The position numbers and the translations under genes are program-made. A stretch of 51,079 nt of DNA. Origin: Bacteroidaceae bacterium (GTDB lineage Bacteria > Bacteroidota > Bacteroidia > Bacteroidales > Bacteroidaceae). The DNA lies in NCBI GenBank assembly GCA_017649485.1, contig JAGCGS010000069.1, positions 1 to 51,079 on the forward strand, written 5' to 3'. Shown in pieces: positions 1 through 7,289 of the stretch (position 1 is its first letter; every line of letters starts with the position of its first letter). Under the pieces are notes generated by a model, which ran no database searches, had not been told where the DNA came from, and worked only from the letters and a program-made list of their open reading frames with translations.

Positions 1-1054
1 CGGAATAATGGCAGCCCTTGACGGATATGGTGGACTGCTTATCCGCCGTGCACTGAAGCAGGTCGAAGCATCCAAAGTCACCAGGGAAGTGCAGCATGCA
101 CTCCATATCCCTGCGCAGAGCCTCCTGCTTATTACCCGTGGCGATGCTGCCACTCTCCTTATTAATATTGTCACATATGCGGCTCAGCCATTGCTGTGCA
201 CTCTGGATGGAGTCAAAGTCCACACGGGTAGTAAAGGCACGTCCCCTGACGTAGTCCACACTACGCTCCACATGTCCCTTCTCCCATCCTGCACGTGCAT
301 TGCAGAAGCGGTATCCGTAACCATAGAAGGCACACATGCGGAGCAGCGTCTCGGTGGGTTTCTTTCCGTCAGGCTTGAGGATGACAGCCACCTTCATGTT
401 ATCGTATACCATCGTGTGAGGCACACCATGCACGTCATGGAAGAAATTGCGGTGTGACTCCATAAACGCCAGGTTATCCTGATGGCGGAAAAGGTAGGCC
501 CAGCGTCCTTCGCTGTGGCACAAGGCAAACACGGCCATTGTAAACGTGACAGGCTTGCCGCCAATGCGCAGTTTGACCTCGCCCCAGTCAAACTCACACT
601 CATCTCCAGGCTCATAGTACTGCTTAACGAAGACATCCTTAGGCTTCTTTGACTTCTCCACCTTGCGCTGCTGGATGTACTTGCAGACACTTGAATAGCT
701 GATGGTGAAACCCTTCTCTATCAGCGCACGATGAATGTCCTGTTTTTTCAAGCATTGCTTGCGCATACCAGTCAGCCTGCGCTTCGCATTTTCACTGAGC
801 CAATACTCAATCTCTGCGCACACTGGCTCAGTCAGGCGGCTACGCTCTGTCTTACGTCTGGGATACTTAGGCTCACTGGCCAAGCACATGTTAATCCCTT
901 CCTCGGGATCAGCCTGCGACAGAGTCTCATACTCCGTAATGTAGCGTTTGACAGTCTTCCGGCTGACGCCAACTCTGCGGGCTATCTCCCGCTGACTCAA
1001 ACCATCAATGCGATGGTAATGGAGAATTTGTTCTTTCTTGTCCATGTCTACCAT
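1..1054 (-). CDS. istA: IS21-family transposase IstA, N-terminal ~350 residues (partial)
   Basis: This is a DDE transposase that catalyses IS21 transposition together with the ATPase IstB. The reading frame is open from ATG 1054 (or ATG 1045, three codons later) to the window edge. Near residues 16-37 there is an N-terminal helix-turn-helix (GLSQREIARRVGVSRKTVKR). The core follows in the family order: first Asp in EFDWGEV, second Asp in VYDNMKVAV, and the Glu in EKGHVERSV. No frameshift or stop is seen, so the part present looks intact. The C-terminus and istB are outside the window. Confidence 0.9.
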   Translation of the reverse strand, partial: MVDMDKKEQILHYHRIDGLSQREIARRVGVSRKTVKRYITEYETLSQADPEEGINMCLASEPKYPRRKTERSRLTEPVCAEIEYWLSENAKRRLTGMRKQCLKKQDIHRALIEKGFTISYSSVCKYIQQRKVEKSKKPKDVFVKQYYEPGDECEFDWGEVKLRIGGKPVTFTMAVFALCHSEGRWAYLFRHQDNLAFMESHRNFFHDVHGVPHTMVYDNMKVAVILKPDGKKPTETLLRMCAFYGYGYRFCNARAGWEKGHVERSVDYVRGRAFTTRVDFDSIQSAQQWLSRICDNINKESGSIATGNKQEALRRDMECMLHFPGDFGCFDLLQCTADKQSTISVKGCHYS

Positions 1055-1123
1055 GTTTTAACTAATTATACGATTACAGCACTCTTCTGAGCTACCGTAT
1101 ATATAACGTAAAACTCTGGTCTA

Positions 1124-1178
1124 CGTGGTACCCTTTTCAATTATTATGGTGGTATACTTTTCGTTTACTATTTACACA
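1124..1178 (-). repeat. IS21 terminal direct repeats (probable transposase binding sites)
   Basis: Two near-identical blocks, GGTGGTATACTTTTC at 1148-1162 and CGTGGTACCCTTTTC at 1124-1138, are spaced 24 bp apart between the element tip and istA. Multiple terminal repeats bound by IstA are known for IS21 elements; the assignment here rests on position and similarity. Confidence 0.65.
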
Positions 1179-1784
1179 TAGAGGCAGATGAGGGTTGGCT
1201 TCCACCAACTGTAGCATCCAAATTTCATCATCCTCAAAACTTGAGTTGTGGTTGTTGAGGTTCTTGTCAAGATGACTTTCCAACTTGTCCATGAATTGTT
1301 GCTCGTTGAAACCGTCAAGTTTCTCCGGAACATAAGTCTTATTGTGACGTAGTGCGGTAACGACACCATGCTCCAGAGCGAAGCCTTCAAAGCCAATGCC
1401 CATCTCACGTGTTCCGCGACGTATAACCCAACGCTTGGCAAGGAGTCCTTCAATTTCCTCGGAGTAGCACATTGTGGCAAGACGGCTACAGTGGAGGAAG
1501 TTGCCAAACTTACGCCATGAAAGAGGTTCTCCTGCTTCAGCCATGATAGCTACCAAGACAATCTGAATGTTTGTCAACTCCAGTCGCTCGCGCAGATAAG
1601 CAAGAGGATTATTCACAGAACTCCAGAATTCATCAGAGAGTTCGCTGTCACGTGCCTTGTCGAGGACTCGGTCTAAAGCGGTGATGATAGTCCATTCTTT
1701 GGGTTCTACATAAGCTTTCTCTTCTTTCTCAAAATCATTGTCTTCAAAAATGTCAGAGTTGTGTTGGTTTTCAAGTATTCGCAT
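1179..1784 (-). pseudogene. N-terminal part of an AAA-family ATPase-like gene, interrupted by the IS21 element
   Basis: The frame starts at ATG 1784 and encodes about 200 residues: an acidic N-terminus, then a winged-helix-like segment (QIVLVAIMAEAGEPLSWRKF, then LLAKRWVIRRG). It runs into the IS at 1178 and ends on a stop inside the IS, giving a foreign tail. I recall this N-terminus from long Bacteroidales ATP-binding proteins that carry a C-terminal AAA domain with Walker motifs; that domain would lie beyond the IS, outside the window. The ATPase call is therefore from memory of the family, not from a visible Walker motif. The gene is very likely inactivated. Confidence 0.55.
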
Positions 1785-1787
1785 AGT

Positions 1788-1891
1788 CGTATAACGGTAT
1801 TTATTTATGAATGTTAGCCTATATATCTGAAATCGTCCACAAAGGTAAAGTAAATTACCGGTGCGGATAATTGCTATATACGTATAACGGT
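1788..1891. repeat. Pair of 11-bp direct repeats flanking a promoter
   Basis: CGTATAACGGT occurs at 1788-1798 and 1881-1891, on either side of the minus-strand promoter box of the disrupted ATPase gene. This could be an operator pair or chance; only the repeat itself is seen. Confidence 0.4.
1840..1847 (-). promoter_or_regulatory. Bacteroidota -7 box (TACCTTTG)
   Basis: The minus strand reads TACCTTTG, matching TAnnTTTG, about 55 nt upstream of ATG 1784. No clear -33 TTTG was found. Confidence 0.5.
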
Positions 1892-1920
1892 CTTAATGCC
1901 GTTGTCTTTAGCTCTTTATA

Positions 1921-3357
1921 CTATTTGCGATATTCATTTTCCGGTCTTGCATGAGCTGGTGTGACAGGTGATTCCGGTACAAGTTTGAGCAGTTCCTTGG
2001 AAAGTTTTATCGACTCTGACGAAGGAAGGTCAATCTCATAGAACTTTCCTTTGCTGTCTTCTCTAGCTTGAAGCGTACAGAAATAGATGGCTTTCCTATA
2101 TTCCTTTAACGTTTTGGATATTTTACTATTACATGCAGACTTGCCTTGATAAATAGGATGACCAGGACTCTTGTCTTGGAAGTTGAATAGAGAAGCATAC
2201 CATTCGGGGAAGTCTTTTTCAGCTGATGGCACAAATACTTTATATATTTGCTTTATCCATTCAAGAGTAGCATTCTGATATTTCTTTTCAGATGTATTCT
2301 GATTGAATCTCGACAGTTCACCTTTCCGAATCTTTAAGTCATCAAGGTAAAAGCGGGCACCTGTATACTGCTTGAGCAATGTACATGCGTATATCATTGC
2401 TGCCTCGGTGCCACCGATATACATTTCTACATTATCTCCATCTATGTTATACACAAAGCCATAGTTTTCTTTCTTTGATCCATCTTTTCTATTGAGCACA
2501 GTTATCTTTTTGATCTCAATACTAATGGTCGGAACCTGTGATGATGGATGGCGAGTATAGGTATCCTCTTCCAAAGTTTCTGACTTGGTATTGTCGACTG
2601 CGCCAGTAAGGACTTTCTTTGAATATCCAGAAGACGGAGCGTCAAACCAACCTTCAATCATGGCGATGAGACGTTTCTTGGCATCTTCTTTCTTTCGTCC
2701 TTCCTTACTACCCATGGCATAACGTATGTCGTCCTCTATGCCACGCGGCATTTTACTGGCATTGCTATTGGAAACTGAACCACATGAAACCAGTTTGCTT
2801 GGATAGTCAAAGTCGGATACAAAGTCAACATCATTGGAAGTTGATGGCACATATAAAGACCTTCTGGAAGCGATGGCATGTATCTTGTCAAAACCGAAGT
2901 CATTCACTACGTCTGTAAATGACTTTAAGAGTATCTCAACAGCTCCCTTTCGTTCTTTTGATGGAGAATTGCTAAGTCGTTTCTTCTCTGCCTTCAGATT
3001 CTTGACATTGAGTGTGCATACATCATAAAGGAAACTTTCTATCTGACTTTCGAAATAACCTTCCTTGAACTCGACGGTCTCAAAGGCATAGGAGAATATT
3101 TCATCATCATTGCCAGAGAGTTTGACTATGACGTTGTTTTCCTCCATGTTTTTGATAAGCCCTTTTGTCAACACATTATTGTTAAAACGAGCGCGCACAA
3201 CAGTGTGGAACTCGAAGAGATTATGGTTCATCGTCTTCGACCTGTTCAGACGCTCAATGTCTCGTGCGTGTTGCTCCTTCTCTTCCAGTGTCATTATAAA
3301 ATAGACCACCAGAGGATTGATAATGAGCTGCTTTTTGTAGTCTTTAAATATCTTCAT
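1921..3357 (-). CDS. Hypothetical protein, 478 residues, unrecognised
   Basis: I do not recognise a family. The protein is soluble: no signal peptide and no membrane segment. It is rich in Lys, Glu and Ser, with charged N-terminal helices (EEKEQHARDIERLNRSK), a beta-rich stretch near residues 45-110, a polar low-complexity middle (residues about 180-280) and a more structured C-terminal half (FLYDVC and WIKQIYKVFVPSAEKDFPEW regions). ATG 3357 is the first Met after an AT-rich leader. It lies 136 bp upstream of, and on the same strand as, the interrupted ATPase-like gene, so the two probably formed one accessory module. Function is unknown. Confidence 0.6.
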   Translation of the reverse strand: MKIFKDYKKQLIINPLVVYFIMTLEEKEQHARDIERLNRSKTMNHNLFEFHTVVRARFNNNVLTKGLIKNMEENNVIVKLSGNDDEIFSYAFETVEFKEGYFESQIESFLYDVCTLNVKNLKAEKKRLSNSPSKERKGAVEILLKSFTDVVNDFGFDKIHAIASRRSLYVPSTSNDVDFVSDFDYPSKLVSCGSVSNSNASKMPRGIEDDIRYAMGSKEGRKKEDAKKRLIAMIEGWFDAPSSGYSKKVLTGAVDNTKSETLEEDTYTRHPSSQVPTISIEIKKITVLNRKDGSKKENYGFVYNIDGDNVEMYIGGTEAAMIYACTLLKQYTGARFYLDDLKIRKGELSRFNQNTSEKKYQNATLEWIKQIYKVFVPSAEKDFPEWYASLFNFQDKSPGHPIYQGKSACNSKISKTLKEYRKAIYFCTLQAREDSKGKFYEIDLPSSESIKLSKELLKLVPESPVTPAHARPENEYRK

Positions 3358-3814
3358 ATCATTTACTATTTTTGAATCCTAACAATACAATGTATTTAAG
3401 CGTATTGAAAGCGGTGTTGCGGTTTGAGGTGAAGTGTAAAGTGTATCCATATTATACTAGTTTTTAATATTATTCCTTGTTTGAGAAGTAGGTTACAAGT
3501 GAGAGGATGTCGTTAGTTTTCTAAAAGTCTGTCATAAGGCTATTCGTTTCCATATGGCAATACAATAGAAAATATAACGGAAAACCAAGTCGAAACAACC
3601 TTATTTTAAAAAAATGTGCAAACTTTTATATTATCATTAAACTTTAAACTAAATTGTGGTGCGATAGTTCAGCACTCATCCATTGTCTGGATTTCAGTTG
3701 CAAAATTAGGATGTAAGTGCGCAGTCTTTCTGCGTAACCCAAACTATTTTAAAGAAAATCAACGGAAAAATGTGTTTTCTTGGTTCTGCGCAAATAGGTT
3801 GCGTAGAAGTTTCG

Positions 3815-3822
3815 TATATTTG
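3815..3822 (+). promoter_or_regulatory. -7 box TATATTTG without an obvious gene
   Basis: A perfect TAnnTTTG match with a TTG about 16 nt upstream. The nearest downstream ORF is the 42-codon one at 3991, which leaves a leader of roughly 165 nt. Confidence 0.4.
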
Positions 3823-3990
3823 CAATGGGTTTTATTCTAAAGCCTCAACTCTAACTTTTATTTTGGCAATGATATAGCAGTTGACCTATAATTATCTATA
3901 TTGTTAGTGTTTTTGTTGCTTTTCTCAAATATTTTGCATATCTTTTAGATAATGATATTTATCGTTGAATTAATTAATGTAATTGAAATT

Positions 3991-4119
3991 ATGAAAAAGA
4001 ATAATAAGAAACTCATCATTGAGGGTAAAAACATTAAAGTTATTGATATAACTGGAAAACTTAACAGTTATGTCTCTCTAGATGAGTTTATGAGAAGGAC
4101 AGCGTTTTTAGAAAAATGA
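3991..4119 (+). CDS. Small ORF, 42 residues, possible KilA-N/Bro-like remnant
   Basis: The frame begins ATG AAA AAG AAT AAT and encodes MKKNNKKLIIEGKNIKVID followed by a short segment ending VSLDEFMRRTAFLEK. The pattern of a short beta hairpin followed by 'VSLDEFM' loosely recalls the start of KilA-N domain proteins (typically 'YISLTDMA'), so it may be a truncated phage-type gene. It is preceded at a distance by the promoter box at 3815. Coding status is uncertain. Confidence 0.3.
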   Translation: MKKNNKKLIIEGKNIKVIDITGKLNSYVSLDEFMRRTAFLEK

Positions 4120-4279
4120 CGGTCATTGTTTAATTATACACTATTGTCATTTACTGCCAACAAGTATATAGTTCCCAGAAGATAAATGGAGTTTGGGGTA
4201 TTTATGGAAACTTCTATATTGTTGCCATATAGTTCCCTTTTAGGGCAGTACAGATTTCTATTCATAAAAGACATAAAAC

Positions 4280-4451
4280 GGTTACAGGTTACAAGTGTAA
4301 CCATGTAACCGCACGGTTCTCAAATCTTGACATTATCTTACCATAAATGCCATTATGTAAAGTAATTATAACAAGAACTATACAAATATTACAGCTCTGA
4401 GGGGATATGGTTACAGTGTAACCGTGTAACCTTTTGGGCGGTTACATGTAA
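4280..4451. repeat. Cluster of GGTTAC/GTAACC dyads
   Basis: At 4280-4310 two GGTTACA copies are followed by two TGTAACC copies, a near-perfect inverted repeat with a 2-nt centre. At 4409-4431 GGTTACAG is followed by two GTGTAACC copies, and a further GGTTACATGTAA lies at 4440-4451. The hexamer is far above chance here. No gene lies within 400 bp. Confidence 0.65.
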
Positions 4452-4829
4452 ACTATTACAGGATCTTTACTGAACCAGTTGACTGTCGTACTGACATTGT
4501 TGACAACATGCCTTGCTTAGGAAACATGTTACCTGATTAGTAGTAAACAGGGAGAGAGCCCCAAGTAATTAATCGTTTGGCTAAGCCCAAACGACCGTGC
4601 GGCTATACGCAAATGATCATGTGCCTATACCCAATTTGAAACGCACTTATTATTCCATCTTTTTCCTTGAAAAGACTTAATCTTAGGCACCTTAGGGTTA
4701 TCTCGCTTCATTGAGTCGCCAACTTCAACGTAAAACGTTTGATTGACCTTAAGAAGTCACGCTAACAATAAATATCACTTGGGGTCAAAAAGTATATAAT
4801 TACCAAGATTCTTGCTTTTCAATAACAAA

Positions 4830-4865
4830 GAAGGTTCCCCCAAATCAACTATTGAGGGAACCTTC
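4830..4865 (-). terminator. Rho-independent-type terminator of the C-deglycosidase-like operon
   Basis: GAAGGTTCCC and GGGAACCTTC form a 10-bp perfect stem around a 16-nt centre. On the minus strand it is followed by a T-rich run, 33 bp beyond the stop of the DUF6379 gene. Confidence 0.65.
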
Positions 4866-4897
4866 GCTTAAGCCTTCAAAACTTCAGACACCAGCAG

Positions 4898-5338
4898 TTA
4901 TACAATAATAAGACGGCGGGTGTTGTGAATATGTCCAAACTCTACCAGATAAACCGTTTCTTCCTTATCAGGTTGCATCAGGTTTTCCATCATAGGAGGC
5001 ATGTAAGAGTGTGTGCAGGCATAGCTGTACTTCAGGTCGTGGAAGCCTTGCTTCAAGCCACCAGGCTTATCCACTATCAGGGTAACCAGTTCCAGCGGAT
5101 TCCAATGCACATTGCCCGACTTCAGCATCTCCTGCCAAGTATAGTCGGCACCTTTCAAACGCCACAGGATATGGTCTTTGGTGATTTCCTCACCATCCAC
5201 AACGATGGAGCCAACCTTTACCTGGCTCAAGAACACGCCTCTGTAATATGGCAGGCGAATCTTCACCTGGAAGCCAGTAACCTTGCCTCCCTCGCTAATA
5301 TTTCTAAATCCTACAGATTGTATGACTTGTTTTTCCAT
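4898..5338 (-). CDS. DUF6379 protein, C-glycoside deglycosidase beta-subunit-like
   Basis: This 146-residue protein matches my knowledge of the small beta subunit of bacterial C-glycoside deglycosidases (DfgB/CarC type, DUF6379). The family pattern is visible in order: GFRNISEGGKVTGFQVKIR, LPYYRGVFLSQ, VDGEEI, ADYTWQEM, DKPGGLKQGFHDL and the C-terminal HSYMPP. In characterised systems this beta-sandwich subunit packs against a TIM-barrel alpha subunit that cleaves the C-C bond of 3-keto C-glycosides. Its partner is encoded 18 bp upstream. It has no signal peptide although the partner carries a Tat signal, which raises a localisation question. Confidence 0.8.
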   Translation of the reverse strand: MEKQVIQSVGFRNISEGGKVTGFQVKIRLPYYRGVFLSQVKVGSIVVDGEEITKDHILWRLKGADYTWQEMLKSGNVHWNPLELVTLIVDKPGGLKQGFHDLKYSYACTHSYMPPMMENLMQPDKEETVYLVEFGHIHNTRRLIIV

Positions 5339-5356
5339 AATGTTTCCTCCTACGTT

Positions 5357-6349
5357 TTAATCACCCAAAATTCTCTTCATCATGATATGCTGCTTGCGCA
5401 GTGTCTGACCCACTTCATAGCCTTGGTCGTACTTGTCGCTGCCTTCATATTCGCTGAGCAAGTAACCATTCCAGTTGTGGTCAATCATGATCTTCAACAC
5501 TTCCTCGTATGGAATCTCAGTCTCACGGAAGTCGTCGCTCATGTGGAACAACTTGGCATGACAACAGTAGATGTATGGCAACAATGGAATGATGTCTTCA
5601 GGCTTGCTGTAGAATGCCCTCTGTCCAGGATTCTCCCTGCCCCTTGAGGTGCGGAACACACTGAAGTCGATGTTCAAACCGAAGTTCTTCGTGCCTGTCT
5701 TCTTGATGAAATCAACATAATCGTTGATAAAGCCTTCCGTCAAACTGGAAGGGGTATGAATCTCTGGCAACATCACAAGACCTAAACGCTCAGCTAATGG
5801 CAAAGCCTTGATAATGATATCTTGCCAGTTGTCGATAGGAGCCAGCTGACCGTCCTTCACAGTCATCTTGGTACGCAGGAACTTGAAGCCCAGGCGATGA
5901 GCCAGGTAGAGGTCGCGACTCAGGAACTCAACAGCCTCATCAACATCCAATAAACGGTCTTGATACAAGCGGCAATCCAACCAATGGCCATACTCTACGG
6001 GTTCGATGTCGTACTTACGGCAAAGCGACCACCAGTAGTTGATCCACTCCTCGGTTGGATAAGGATAATTGGCGATATGGGCATTAGCCAAGATCTCGAT
6101 GCCGTGGGCACCCATGTCACACACATCCTCAAAGCAATCTTCAAGGTTCTTTTCAAAGCCGAACTCGGCAGAATAGCTGTAGAATGAGACTCCCCTCTTC
6201 GGACCTTTGCGTTCAGCAGGAGCAGATGCCGTTTGAGTGGCCTCAGCCTTGGCATTTGATGCCATCACAGAACCAGGCAAGACGCTTGCCATAGCCACCG
6301 CAGATGCTCCACGAAGGAAGTTTCTTCTTGAAATCTGATTATCTTTCAT
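5357..6349 (-). CDS. Tat-exported TIM-barrel protein, C-glycoside deglycosidase alpha-subunit-like
   Basis: The 330-residue protein starts with a twin-arginine signal (SRRNFLRG, residues 7-14; hydrophobic stretch to about 30) and continues as a xylose-isomerase-like TIM barrel of the sugar phosphate isomerase/epimerase superfamily. Metal ligands expected for the fold are present: E196 (LPEIHTP), D228 (NIDFS), H264 (CCHAKLFH) and E300 (LLSEYEG). On its own it would be called a generic isomerase/epimerase, but pairing with DUF6379 points to a C-deglycosidase-type lyase. It is transcribed first, ahead of the beta gene. The 3-OH oxidoreductase needed to prepare the substrate is not in the window. 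The natural substrate is unknown. Confidence 0.7.
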   Translation of the reverse strand: MKDNQISRRNFLRGASAVAMASVLPGSVMASNAKAEATQTASAPAERKGPKRGVSFYSYSAEFGFEKNLEDCFEDVCDMGAHGIEILANAHIANYPYPTEEWINYWWSLCRKYDIEPVEYGHWLDCRLYQDRLLDVDEAVEFLSRDLYLAHRLGFKFLRTKMTVKDGQLAPIDNWQDIIIKALPLAERLGLVMLPEIHTPSSLTEGFINDYVDFIKKTGTKNFGLNIDFSVFRTSRGRENPGQRAFYSKPEDIIPLLPYIYCCHAKLFHMSDDFRETEIPYEEVLKIMIDHNWNGYLLSEYEGSDKYDQGYEVGQTLRKQHIMMKRILGD

Positions 6350-6381
6350 GGTTATAAAATTGTTTAATAAAGTTAGTGATG

Positions 6382-6389
6382 CAAATATA
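6382..6389 (-). promoter_or_regulatory. -7 box TATATTTG of the C-deglycosidase-like operon
   Basis: The minus strand reads TATATTTG about 33 nt upstream of ATG 6349. No -33 match is clear. Confidence 0.6.
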
Positions 6390-6453
6390 TGGTTTTTTTT
6401 CTAAAATAAATAAAAAAGCGGGGATAATATGGGGATGGTAAAGCAAAAATGGT

Positions 6454-6461
6454 TACTTTTG
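6454..6461 (+). promoter_or_regulatory. -7 box TACTTTTG upstream of the glycosyltransferase
   Basis: A TAnnTTTG match 12 nt before ATG 6474. It decides the start: an upstream in-frame start at 6429 would precede the promoter. Confidence 0.55.
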
Positions 6462-6473
6462 CCAAAAATAAAC

Positions 6474-7214
6474 ATGAAAAACGACATGCATCAAGGAAGT
6501 GACAGTATTGTAATTATTCCCACATACAACGAGTGCGAGAATATTGAAAAGATAATCCGGGCAGTGTTTGCCCTGGAACACGGATTCCACATATTAGTGG
6601 TTGAGGACAACTCGCCCGATGGCACAGCGGACATTGTAAGGCGTATGCAGGAGGAGTTTCCCGAGCGTCTGTACATGATTGAGCGTACAGGTAAGTTAGG
6701 ACTTGGCACGGCTTATATCGCAGGCTTTAAATGGTCGCTTGAGCAGGGATATGATTACATATTTGAGATGGATGCCGACTTCAGTCACAACCCAGCCGAC
6801 CTGCCAAGGCTCTACGATGCCTGTGCCCATGATGGTGCAGATGTGTCGATTGGCTCACGCTATGTGTCAGGTGTGAATGTGGTGGATTGGCCATTAGGGC
6901 GTGTGCTGATGAGCTATGGAGCATCAAAATACGTGAGGCTCATTACGGGCATTCCAGTGCATGACACAACAGCTGGGTTCGTATGCTACCGCAAGGAAGT
7001 GCTCCAGATGATGGATCTGGACAAGATCCGCTTCAAGGGCTATGCCTTCCAGATTGAAATGAAGTTTACTGCCTGGAAACTGGGCTTCCTCATCAAAGAG
7101 GTGCCTGTTATCTTTGTCAACCGCAAAGAAGGCACGTCGAAGATGAATAGCAGTATTTTTGGCGAAGCGATGTTTGGGGTGATTAGGTTGAAGTGGGATT
7201 CGTTATTCCATTGA
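6474..7214 (+). CDS. Polyprenol-phosphate mannosyltransferase-like GT2 (Dpm1 family)
   Basis: The 246-residue GT-A fold enzyme is expected to transfer a hexose from a nucleotide sugar to undecaprenyl phosphate on the cytoplasmic face of the inner membrane. Visible motifs are IIPTYNE at the N-terminus, VVEDNSPDGT, the metal-binding FEMDADFSHNP near residue 96, and GSRYVSG followed by TAGFVCYR, all typical of dolichol-phosphate mannose synthases. There is no C-terminal membrane domain, so it is the short soluble type. I chose ATG 6474 because the promoter box lies just before it. The TGA stop lies inside the first unit of a heptamer array that fills the spacer to dihydroorotase, a frequent neighbour in Bacteroidales. 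Confidence 0.85.
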   Translation: MKNDMHQGSDSIVIIPTYNECENIEKIIRAVFALEHGFHILVVEDNSPDGTADIVRRMQEEFPERLYMIERTGKLGLGTAYIAGFKWSLEQGYDYIFEMDADFSHNPADLPRLYDACAHDGADVSIGSRYVSGVNVVDWPLGRVLMSYGASKYVRLITGIPVHDTTAGFVCYRKEVLQMMDLDKIRFKGYAFQIEMKFTAWKLGFLIKEVPVIFVNRKEGTSKMNSSIFGEAMFGVIRLKWDSLFH

Positions 7215-7286
7215 CGATTGACGATTGACAATTGACAATTGACCATTGAAAATTGACAATTGACCATTGAGAATTGAGAATTGAAG
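7210..7286 (+). repeat. Heptamer array, 11 units (ATTGACG/ATTGACA/ATTGAGA type)
   Basis: Eleven consecutive 7-bp units starting ATTGA run from the last codons of the glycosyltransferase, whose TGA is in unit 1, to 3 nt before ATG 7290 of dihydroorotase. The array makes up the whole spacer. Confidence 0.95.
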
Positions 7287-7289
7287 ATT

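Larger units (their letters stand above)
1..1178 (-). mobile_element. IS21-family insertion sequence, istA-side end (truncated by window edge)
   Basis: The minus strand carries an IS21-type transposase gene running off the window start. Upstream of it lies a terminal region with two direct repeats. I place the element end at 1178 because the minus-strand sequence from there begins TGTGTAAATAG, a TG-starting tip as usual for IS21, and because the protein encoded by the flanking DNA stops matching its family at this point. The istB helper gene and the other end lie outside the window, so the target-site duplication cannot be checked. Confidence 0.8.
3358..4829. other. AT-rich stretch without a confident gene
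   Basis: No convincing long coding region is present. The stretch holds one good plus-strand promoter box (3815-3822), one 42-codon ORF (3991-4119), a cluster of GTAACC dyads (4280-4451) and an imperfect 22-23 bp direct repeat at about 4585-4630 (units CCCAAACGACCGTGCGGCTA and CGCAAATGATCATGTGCCTA). A 74-codon ORF at 3616-3840 has the composition of non-coding DNA and straddles the promoter box, so I do not call it. Confidence 0.6.

Noticed and set aside
394-690. Minus-strand ORF of 98 codons and plus-strand ORFs at 8-457 and 731-1090
   Set aside because: They lie within the istA coding region in other frames; the IstA frame shows the conserved DDE motifs and runs through all of it.
3616-3840. 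74-codon plus-strand ORF
   Set aside because: It overlaps a promoter box, has no recognisable motif, and its composition resembles surrounding non-coding DNA.
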